From assembly GCA_016875165.1 (NCBI GenBank), contig VGSF01000016.1, positions 1-64,000 on the forward strand: a stretch of DNA of 64,000 nucleotides. Reading direction: 5' to 3'. Under the pieces are notes generated by a model, which had not been told where the DNA came from, searched no databases, and saw nothing but the letters and a program-made list of their open reading frames with translations. Shown here piece by piece: positions 8,748 to 16,900 of this stretch. This stretch comes from Deltaproteobacteria bacterium. Its GTDB lineage: Bacteria; Desulfobacterota; SM23-61. Made by a program: the position numbers and the translations under genes. Each line of letters begins with the position of its first letter. Position 1 is the stretch's first letter.

Positions 8748-9857
8748 TTACAAAATTACTGTTTCTTTCTCTGCGCCCTCTGCGTCCTCCACGGTGAAAT
8801 ACTTTTCCCTCATCCGCCAGGAGAGCCCGGCAAGAAGGTTCATTGCCTTTTCCGCAGCACCTGCGGACATTAAACCCATTCCTCAGCTGGGGGTCAGGAG
8901 ACATCTTTCATTCAGAATTTTCTCAGGAATTCCCTTTTTAGCCAGATCCCCTAAGTCCGCTTCCAACTTTTCCATCAACCCTTCAACCGTTTCCTTCCCC
9001 GTGAACTCCGACGTAGGTACGATTCCCCAGGCCAGAATTCCATCACGTGAGAAAAAATCTTTCAGGGCATCGGAATAAAGGGAGAAACGTTCAAAAAATC
9101 CCCAGGCATCGAAATTGATGATGTCCGCCTTTGTCCTCAGGAGTAAGGACCAATCCGTATTCCCGCAGCAGTGCACCCCTACCCAGACGCCCTGGGCCTG
9201 AAATTCTTCGATCATTTCATTCAACCGCCCGGTAATGGTTGAAGCATCCACGCTAAAAAAAGCCGACCCATAGCCTGATAGTCCTGGTTCATCAATAAAG
9301 AGGATAACTTCTTCAGCAATCGTTTTCATCCTTTGGATGATCCATCGGCCCCGCAGCAACAAGCCTTTCATCACGGCATCAAAGACGACCTCATTGTGGA
9401 TGATGTCCTTCCCGTCATTGTCCTGGATCGACAAACCAAAGGTAATCGGTCCGACGATCTGTCCTTTGAAAAATCGTAAGGATAAATGTTGATTTTCTTT
9501 AAGATATCGCATCATCCCTTCCATGCCGCCCGCATAGGCCGGCGGAATAGGGTAAGAGTTCGTGTCACCGGTTAAATAAAAATTATAAACTTTTTCTAAT
9601 TCCCGGGCCTGATCAAGAGTGGTATCGAAAAAAACCTTTCCTTTCTCTTCTTCAACCTTCAAGAAAGGAAGCCCGGGACTGACCTGAATGGTCATACTCT
9701 CCAGAAAACTGTGTTCAGGGAGCTGGGGCCAGAAGGGAGTTTGGGGCATGGTCCGGGCAATGAGCGCGCAGGCCCTTTGCACATCGGCATGGGGTAAACT
9801 CCCAACTCCTGTGGCCAGAAAGCAGGGCAGGAATCTTTTTTTGCCGTCCCTTTTCAT
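8748..9857 (-). CDS. MetE-like zinc methyltransferase-family protein, probable selenoprotein (in-frame TGA = Sec325)
   Basis: Residues 1-324 (9857-8886) resemble the cobalamin-independent methionine synthase C-terminal/UROD-like barrel, with LATGVGSLPH near residue 14, an FIDEPGLSGYGSA motif near 187 and the zinc-type pair H229-x-C231 in VHCCGNTDW. The frame meets TGA at 8885-8883 exactly where relatives have the third zinc-ligand cysteine (LTPS-C-GMG). Beyond it the same frame continues GMGLMSAGAAEKAMNLLAG with family-like sequence to a TAA at 8750-8748, giving 369 residues. A SECIS-like hairpin follows the TGA. Expected chemistry is zinc-thiolate or selenolate activation of a thiol for methyl transfer; the substrate is unknown. 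If TGA is read as stop, the protein ends at 324 residues without its third ligand. No Shine-Dalgarno sequence is obvious. Confidence 0.75.
8851..8885 (-). promoter_or_regulatory. Bacterial SECIS-like hairpin directing UGA to selenocysteine
   Basis: On the minus strand the TGA (8885-8883) is followed after 15 nt by TCCGCAGGTGCTGCGGA (8867-8851), a perfect 7-bp stem closed by GTG. The apical sequence GCAGGT...CTGC matches the core of the well-studied E. coli fdhF SECIS (GCAGGTCTGC). The loop lies about 22 nt past the UGA, within the spacing known to be tolerated by SelB. selB and selC lie outside the window. Confidence 0.72.
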
Positions 9858-9895
9858 AAAAATATGGGAAACACATTGATTTGTTTTGAAAATTT

Positions 9896-9924
9896 ATAGT
9901 AGGAAATTCCACTTGCCTTGTCAA
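9896..9924 (-). promoter_or_regulatory. Sigma-70-type promoter for the MetE-like selenoprotein gene
   Basis: The -35 is TTGACA (9924-9919), the spacer is 17 bp and the -10 is TACTAT (9901-9896). The predicted transcript starts near 9889, giving a leader of about 30 nt before the ATG at 9857. The adjacent mobile element E begins just upstream of the -35 box. Confidence 0.65.
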
Positions 9925-9936
9925 GACAAAACCAGG

Positions 9937-10054
9937 CTGACCGTCGATCACTTTATTCTTAAGATCATGCGGACAATCTCATCCATGCCCAGGCTCAGGC
10001 GGGAGGCCGCTCGGCTTAGGAAAAGGTTAAAAAATAAAAGTGATCGACGGTCAG
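9937..10054. mobile_element. MITE-like element E with 18-bp inverted repeats and 9-bp target-site duplication
   Basis: A 118-bp non-coding element. The left end CTGACCGTCGATCACTTT (9937-9954) is the exact reverse complement of 10037-10054. It is flanked by the direct repeat AAAACCAGG at 9928-9936 and 10055-10063, a 9-bp duplication of the kind made by several DDE transposases. The perfect ends and duplication indicate recent insertion. It sits in the 315-bp gap between the divergent selenoprotein and TPR genes. Confidence 0.88.
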
Positions 10055-10172
10055 AAAACCAGGTTTTTATGTACTCCATCTGGTTTATTTTCTTGCGGAA
10101 AAATCGCAAACACATTAAAATTTTTATGATTTCATCCTTCGGGGCTGGCAAACAGCCGGAGAAGAGGTCTCC

Positions 10173-11171
10173 TTGACGAGAGAGCCGCGCATACGAGCCC
10201 TCAAAGAAAGTGGAAAGTTTGAGGAAGCCAAAAAGGAAATCCAGGAAGGCCTGCGGCAGAACCCCGACCATATTCTGCTGAAAATAAGTCTGGCCGACCT
10301 ATACCTGCGCCAGGGGCTTCTGACCGAGGGAAGAATTTTAGCCGAGGAAGTCCTGGCGCATGATCCCCAGCATCCGCAAGCTCTGTCTGTTCTGGGCGAC
10401 TTTTTTTTAAAAGAACGCTCCCCCCGCCAGGCTCTGGAATGCTTCCGGCAGGCTTCCTCTCGCGATCCCAGACCCTCTCTGCATCTCAAGATTGCCCGGG
10501 CTCTTAAAGAGATGGAGAAATTCCCGGAAGCGCTCGATGAACTGGAGAAGGTGCTGGTGGTTCAGCGGGACAATCTTCCATTCCTGAAAGAGAAAGCTTT
10601 GATTCTCAACCGCACGAAACGATTTGATGAAGCCCTGGCCTGCTACGAGCGGATTCAGGATCTCCGGCCCGACGACCGCTTTGTGCAAAAAGAGATCCTC
10701 CGGCTGCGCGGCCGGAACCGTCCGAAGTCCCAGGTTCTAAAGGAGCTTACCACAGTCATCGGAATGGAATCGAGGAAAGACAACCCCCAGATGCACGGCC
10801 TTCTGGCCCAGAAACTTAAGGATGCCGGGATGGTCCGGGAAGCGGCGGCGGAATATAAAACTGCTGTCTCCTTAGAGCCGGGGAATTATTTTTTCCTTAA
10901 ACAGGAGGGGTTCTGCCATTATCACCTGAAGGAGTACCCGGAGGCCATCCGCTGCCTGGCCGATGCTTTTCGCCATGATCCTTCGGATTATGTGGTCCTA
11001 AAAACCCTGCAAAAGATCTATGAAACCCAGGGCGATCTGCCGAACTTTCTGAAACTGCTGGAGGAGGCGATTCGCCAGCATCCCCATAATAAATCGCTCT
11101 GGGGGACGATTAAAAAGATTCGCAAGAATTTGAAATTAGCCACAGAGGGCACTGAGAACACAGAGTTTTAA
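10173..11171 (+). CDS. Tetratricopeptide repeat protein
   Basis: 332 residues from a TTG at 10173 preceded by GAGAAGAGG; no in-frame ATG gives a comparable product. About eight TPR-type helix pairs run through the sequence, for example GKFEEAKKEIQEGLRQNPDH, RSPRQALECFRQASSRDPRP, KRFDEALACYERIQDLRPDD and KEYPEAIRCLADAFRHDPSD. There is no signal peptide or membrane segment, so it is probably cytoplasmic. TPR proteins mediate protein-protein contacts; the partner is not evident. The final residues (ATEGTENTEF) come from a dispersed CACAGAGG-type intergenic repeat, suggesting the original C-terminus was altered or extended. It precedes recQ on the same strand, 351 bp away. Confidence 0.85.
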   Translation: MTREPRIRALKESGKFEEAKKEIQEGLRQNPDHILLKISLADLYLRQGLLTEGRILAEEVLAHDPQHPQALSVLGDFFLKERSPRQALECFRQASSRDPRPSLHLKIARALKEMEKFPEALDELEKVLVVQRDNLPFLKEKALILNRTKRFDEALACYERIQDLRPDDRFVQKEILRLRGRNRPKSQVLKELTTVIGMESRKDNPQMHGLLAQKLKDAGMVREAAAEYKTAVSLEPGNYFFLKQEGFCHYHLKEYPEAIRCLADAFRHDPSDYVVLKTLQKIYETQGDLPNFLKLLEEAIRQHPHNKSLWGTIKKIRKNLKLATEGTENTEF

Positions 11172-11522
11172 AAAATACTAAATATGGCGCCACAAACCAT
11201 ACCCCCTCACTCCACCCTCTGAAGGTGTGAAAAAATTGGGATAGAACATAATTCCCCTCCCCTTGCGGGAGGGGATTAAGGGGAGGGGGATAAATAACTT
11301 AAAGAAATTCTTTAGCTCTTCACCCTCACCCTACCCTCTCCCATCAAGGGAGAGGAGGTATTGCTGAATTTTTTCACAGCTTCCCTCCCCTTGGGGAGAG
11401 GGAAAGGGCGAGGGGAATAAAAGCATTAGAAGAAAATTCTCAGACTGAAAGATGTAAGAATCTAAAGGTTGCCAAAAAGGAAATTGCTATACAATGAACC
11501 TAAAACTTTCTGAGGAGCCCGG
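11172..11522. other. Intergenic repeats upstream of recQ
   Basis: It contains degenerate polypyrimidine/polypurine hairpins (about 11250-11425) and, at about 11429-11464, a 36-bp segment starting AGAAGAAAATTCTCAGACTG that recurs with one mismatch at about 41908-41943. A weak promoter-like TTGCCA...TACAAT with a short 15-bp spacer lies at about 11468-11494. No gene is supported. Confidence 0.5.
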
Positions 11523-13916
11523 ATGAAATCCTCCAGGCTTCCTGAACCGGCAGACGGGGAAGATCGTTTCCAGAAGGCCCAATTCCTCATGGAGAAAGTC
11601 TTTGGCTTCCGGAATTTTCGCCCGGGGCAGGAAGAGATCCTCGAGGCTTTTCTTTCGGGTGAGGATACGCTGGTGATCATGCCCACCGGAGGCGGGAAGT
11701 CCCTCTGCTATCAACTTCCGGCCCTGGTCCTCCCTGGCGTATCCTTAGTCGTATCCCCCCTGATCGCCTTGATGAAGGATCAGGTCGATACTCTACGCGT
11801 CCGGGAACTTCCGGCCATCTCCATTCACAGCCTTATGGGCCTAGGAGAACAGGAAGAAGCCTTGCGCGAGATTGCCGCCGGAGCCTACAAGCTCATCTAT
11901 GTCTCTCCCGAGCGCCTGCGGAACGGTCCGTTCATGAGCGCCCTGAAGAAACAGGCCGTATCCCTGGTGGCCGTGGACGAAGCGCATTGTATCTCCGAGT
12001 GGGGCCATGACTTCCGTCCGGATTATTTGCGCATCGGCCAGGCCCTCGACTGGCTGGGCCGGCCGCAGACCATCGCCCTCACTGCTACAGCAACCGCGAA
12101 GGTCCGGGAAGATATCATCAGCCAGTTAAAGCTCAGGGCTCCCAAGCAGTTTATCACGGGCTTTGACCGGGAAAACCTCTTCTGGGATGTTTCCCCATTG
12201 GGGAGCGCCAAAGAAAAGATGGACCTCCTTGTCCGGCGGCTTAGCAAATTTTCCGGCGGGGTGATTGTTTACACGGGAACGCGGAAGAATGTGGAATCCA
12301 TCGTCGGCCACCTGATGGACCAGGGCATATATGCCGAAGGCTATCACGCGGGCATGGAGGAAGAGGAGCGCAGCCGCGTGCAGGAGGATTTTTTGGAGGG
12401 GAGCCTGGACCTCATCGTGGCCACTAACGCTTTCGGCATGGGGATCGACCGTTCGGATATTCGCATGGTCATCCACCATCAGCTGCCGGGAAGCATTGAG
12501 TCCTATTATCAGGAATCCGGACGGGCCGGACGCGACGGTGAGCGGTCAGAGTGCCTTCTTCTTTTTTCGCCGGCAGACCGCCGTCTCCAGGAGTTCTTCA
12601 TCGAAGCCAGCTACCCAGCCCCGGAGGTTATCCTCACGGTCCATCAGGCGTTGCTGCTAAGGCCGGAAGATCCGATCTGGTTGACCTACCGGGAAATCGG
12701 GAAGCTCTGCCAGCTGCCGGTTCCGGACATGGCCGTGGCTTCCGCCCTCAAGATCCTGGAAGAAGCAGGGATAATTCACCGCCTGCACCGTTACGAGAAC
12801 CGGGCCGAGCTTTATCTTCGGGTCAAACCGGCAGCCATTCTCCATTCCCTGCCAAAGAAGTTTTCGGCCAAAGCTAATTTTCTGAAAAGAATTGGCGATC
12901 ACTACACGGATGAAGAGCTTATGGAGGGAATTCAGTTTCTCCCGGAGGAGATGGCCGACAAAGCCGGCCTTTCCAAAGAGGCTTTCCGGAGACTTATGAC
13001 TGACCTGGAAGAAAAGGAGGAAGGAACGTATATCCCCCCTTTCCGGGGAAGGGGCCTCCGCCTGCTTTCCCGCCTGCCCTCGGCCGAGCTGAAAATCGAT
13101 TTCCATAAACTTAAGCTGCGCAAAGCCCACCAGATGGAAAAGCTGGACCAGATCATGGCTTATGGAACCTCGGCCCATTGCCGCCGGGCCTTTCTCCTTG
13201 ATTACTTCGGGGAACGAGTCTCCTCCCCTGACTGCGGCCGCTGCGACCTTTGCCAAAACCGAAGGAAAGCGCCTGCGGCTTCCCCGGAAGGAATGGATCC
13301 TCTCTTAGCCGTAAAGATTCTAAGCGGAGTAGCCCGCCTTAAGGGCCGCTTCGGCCAGTCCATGGCCGTAAAAATGCTGGCCGGATCCAAAGACAGTAAG
13401 ATCGAACAATTCCTCCTTAGCCGCCTTTCCACCTATGGGCTTCTGGGCGAATTCCGTCAGGGTCAGATTGAGAAGTGGATTCAGGAACTTCTAGCTCACG
13501 GGTGTCTTACCCAGCGCCGCATCGTCATGGGCGGGAAGCCCTATCCGGTCCTTCTCCTTACTCCCTGGGGCAGGGAGGTGATGAAAGGGCAGGAGCAGCT
13601 CTTTCTTTCCCCTCCCCCGGCAGAGACAAAGATCCCCGTCCTGCCCGTACAGGAAGAGTTCCGCGAAGACGTCTTTGAGGACTTAAGGAAGTTGCGCTTA
13701 CAGTTAGCCCGGAGGGAAAGCCTCCCCCCTTATTGCATCTTTCATGACCGCACTTTACGCCAGATGGCGAAGGCCCTGCCCGATACACCCGCGAAGATGA
13801 TGGCCATTGCCGGAGTTGGGGAAATCACTTTCCGCAAGTACGGCCGGGATTTTATTGCCCTGATTTCTTCTTACACGTCCCGGAAAAAGCAACCGGACAT
13901 GGAGGTGCGCCCTTGA
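11523..13916 (+). CDS. recQ: ATP-dependent DNA helicase RecQ
   Basis: 797 residues, somewhat longer than E. coli RecQ. Walker A TGGGKS is at residues 55-60, DEAH at 152-155 with the RecQ-type CISEWGHDFRPDY extension, and ATNAFGMGIDRSDIR and QESGRAGRDG are in motifs V and VI. The zinc cluster (C near 554, CGRCDLC near 570-576) and a C-terminal HRDC domain (about 725-790) complete the architecture. It unwinds DNA 3' to 5' in recombination and repair. The stop overlaps the start of the giant ATPase/PglZ gene (TGATG), so the two are translationally coupled. That context points to a role in a defence-type module rather than, or besides, housekeeping repair. Confidence 0.93.
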   Translation: MKSSRLPEPADGEDRFQKAQFLMEKVFGFRNFRPGQEEILEAFLSGEDTLVIMPTGGGKSLCYQLPALVLPGVSLVVSPLIALMKDQVDTLRVRELPAISIHSLMGLGEQEEALREIAAGAYKLIYVSPERLRNGPFMSALKKQAVSLVAVDEAHCISEWGHDFRPDYLRIGQALDWLGRPQTIALTATATAKVREDIISQLKLRAPKQFITGFDRENLFWDVSPLGSAKEKMDLLVRRLSKFSGGVIVYTGTRKNVESIVGHLMDQGIYAEGYHAGMEEEERSRVQEDFLEGSLDLIVATNAFGMGIDRSDIRMVIHHQLPGSIESYYQESGRAGRDGERSECLLLFSPADRRLQEFFIEASYPAPEVILTVHQALLLRPEDPIWLTYREIGKLCQLPVPDMAVASALKILEEAGIIHRLHRYENRAELYLRVKPAAILHSLPKKFSAKANFLKRIGDHYTDEELMEGIQFLPEEMADKAGLSKEAFRRLMTDLEEKEEGTYIPPFRGRGLRLLSRLPSAELKIDFHKLKLRKAHQMEKLDQIMAYGTSAHCRRAFLLDYFGERVSSPDCGRCDLCQNRRKAPAASPEGMDPLLAVKILSGVARLKGRFGQSMAVKMLAGSKDSKIEQFLLSRLSTYGLLGEFRQGQIEKWIQELLAHGCLTQRRIVMGGKPYPVLLLTPWGREVMKGQEQLFLSPPPAETKIPVLPVQEEFREDVFEDLRKLRLQLARRESLPPYCIFHDRTLRQMAKALPDTPAKMMAIAGVGEITFRKYGRDFIALISSYTSRKKQPDMEVRP

Positions 13917-16900
13917 TGCGGGTCGGGGATTTAATCGAAGTGCCGGAGATTAAAACGGTCATTCAGCTTAAAGACTTAAAAGAGCCCCATCTGCGGCGGA
14001 TGATCCTTAATTCCTTCGTAGTCACCGGGGAAGCGCAGGACAGCCTGGAGAGAATTTTAAATTCTTTCAGCCAGCCGGAAGGGCGGGGAGTATTTCTGAA
14101 AGGGCATTTCGGCTCGGGCAAGTCTCATTTTTTAAGCATGCTCAGCCTTCTCCTGCGCCACGCCGAGTCCTGGGCGGTCCTCCGGGAACAGGCCCCGTCA
14201 TTGGAAAAATTCCAAAAAACCCTCCACCCCCGCCGGTTTCTGGCGGCGGAAATATCCCTTATCCAGCACCGGTCCACGGAATTCCTGGAGGACATCTTCC
14301 TTAAGGAAATTTTTCATGAACTTTCCAAAGAGCTCGGCGAGCCCTTTGAAGGAACCGAGTCCCGCCAGGGAACCTTTGCCAAAATCCGGAAGACCATGCG
14401 GGAAATGGGTTTTTCGGGAATGGCCCTGCTGGTGGATGAGCTCTCCGAGTTTCTCCGCTCCAAGACTGACCCCCATGCTTACAATGAAGACATCCGCTTT
14501 CTGCAATACCTGGGAGAGGAGGCTTCTTCATTCCCCCTCTGGGTCGTCGCCTCCCTGCAGGAATGGATCGAAGAGACCGGGGAGATCAACCAGGCCACTT
14601 TCAACAAGATCAAAGACCGATATCCCCTGCGCATCAGCCTGGGGCGTTCGCACATCGAAGAGCTGGTTTCTCACCGGCTCATCCGCCACAGGGAAGGATC
14701 CGAGGGCCATATCCATGAAATCTTCCAGGCGCTCAGGAGCTACTTTCCTTCTTTTCCGGTTGACCAAGCGCGGTTTTCCCAGCTCTACCCGGTTCATCCG
14801 GCCACCATCACTCTCCTGGACCGCCTCAAGCCCCTTTTTTCCGAACAACGGGGCATTGTGGATTTCATCCACTACCGGCTGAAAGGGAATGCCGAGCGGG
14901 CAATTCCCTCTTTCCTTATGAGGCCGGCCCAGGATCTTTTAAGCCCGGCCGTTCTCTTTGATCATTTCATCCACCGCATCCGGGAGACAGCCGAAACCCA
15001 GCCTTTCGTGGAAAAAGTATTCCACTATTACCAGGATGAAATTCCGCAGATATTCAAAGACCCTGACCAGCAGAAGGTGGCCCTGGAAGCGGTGAAGCTG
15101 CTGATCCTCTTTGCCATCTCTCCGGTGCGCACCAAATACACGGCCCGCCACATGGCCGAGATGGTCCTCTTCCGCGTTACGGACCTGGAAACGAATATCA
15201 ACTACCAGTACTTCCGCGACATTCTCGATCGTCTGGCCAAGGAAAGCTCCTACCTGGCCGTCTCTTCCGGGAAAGATCCTCTGGATGACCAATTCACCAT
15301 CGACCTCAAAGCGGATATCCCCGGCATCATGCGCCGCAAAATTCGCCAGACCGTGGCGGAAATTTATCCGGGCGACCGCCGCGTCTTTGACCGTCTGATC
15401 CCTCTGGCCGAATCGCCCCACCTTCCTTTTGCCGGATGGGCCGAGCTTAAGCAGCAGCGGGTTTCGGTTATATGGGAACATACCCGCCGCCATGGCTTGA
15501 TCCTCTTGCGCCAGGTCGATGAAATTACCCTGGCTGAAGCCGAAAACCTCGGTGAGGAATGGAAGAAGATAGAGGAGGATTTCTTCCTCATCGTGGGCAC
15601 GACCAACGGAATTGACCGCCAGTTTGATCACCTGCGCCAGAGTTTGCTTCCGGTTCTTCGGCAAAAACATCCGGGCACATTCCTCTTTTGGATTCCCGCG
15701 GCTTTCCAGGAAGAAGAGGAAATCTGGCTGCGGGAGGCGCTGGCCGTGGCCCTCCTTATGGACCGCTATGGGAGGGAGGGATCCGAGTCCGGACAGCGGG
15801 GCAAGGAATACCTCCTGAATTTCCTCAATGGGGCCAAGAAAAGATTGGGAGAGATCTTTACCAGAGCCTATTTCAGCGGCCTCCTCCTCTGGGATGACCG
15901 GCAGGTGGAAGTCTCTGCTTACGGGTACCTCAGCCAGGAAAAATTTCTCGAAGATTTCATCCCGCCCTTACTCTCCCGGAGGTTTCCGCGGCATCAGCGG
16001 ATCCATCCGTATCTCGAAGCCCTTCCTCCCATGACCCTGCCGAACCTCCTCAGAGATTTTTTTGCCACGGGCATGCTGGAGGTGAGCGACCGGACCCAGT
16101 TTGGCCTGCGGGCGGTTCTGGACGGACTTCTCAAGCCCATGGGCCTGATCAGGAAGAAAGGAAATCAATACCTCCTCCAGGTAGATTCCCGGCATAACGA
16201 ACTGGCCGAACATTTCCTCTCCTTCTTGGAGAAGGGGCCGCTGCCGCCGGAGGCCCTTTATTGGGCTTTGCGCAAAGGGGAATACGGCCTTTTGAAGAAC
16301 CAATTTGAAGTCCTCGTCCTGGCCCTGCTCTTCTCTGGAAATACCGTAGCCTGCCAGGGAACGAGGAAAAGGGGTCTCGAAGAAATATCCCGGATGGGAC
16401 TTCAAGGAATCACCAGCCTGGGAAGGGGCGAAATATTGAGCGAAGAGCTGCGCCTGACCATCCCCCAGCATCCGCTGATTCCCGACAAGTTCCGCAAAGG
16501 CCCTTTCACCCTCCTTTCCCAGGAGGAGCTGTGGAGTCAAGTCAGGGCCCGAAAAGAGGCGGAGACCGAAGCCCTGCGAAACCTCCTCCAGAGGGTGCGC
16601 TGGGCCTCTTCTTTTCAAACCTTCAAAAATCTCCCCTGGGCTTCCTGGGAACAGGACATAAAGGATGTTCTCTCCCAGTGGGATGAGGTGAAGGTCAGCT
16701 TTCCTTCGAGAGAAGGGTTGGAGCGGTTTCTTGCCGCCGCCGGAAAGGAGCCCTTCTTTGCCGAAAAACTCCGCCGCCTGGAAGAGGTGAAGGCTTTTCT
16801 GGACCATACCGAAAGGGTTCTTTTTGTTCATCAGTATTTAAGCGACCAGCGCCTCTCCATCCCCGACCGCCCTGCTTACCATAACCTGCCAGAAGAAAAG

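Noticed and set aside
8748-8885. Explaining the TGA in the MetE-like gene as an ordinary stop or a frameshift
   Set aside because: The same frame continues with family-like sequence directly after the TGA, the codon replaces a conserved Cys, and a SECIS-like hairpin follows at the proper distance. A sequencing error (TGC to TGA) remains possible and is listed as a refuting test.
11468-11494. recQ promoter TTGCCA...TACAAT
   Set aside because: The spacer is only 15 bp and the -10 lies in a CTATACAAT motif that also ends the polypurine repeat elements, so it may be repeat remnant rather than promoter.
14939-15670. Long minus-strand open frame (243 codons) inside the giant ATPase gene
   Set aside because: It is antisense to conserved coding sequence of the BrxC-like protein, has no ribosome-binding site and resembles no family; it results from codon bias.
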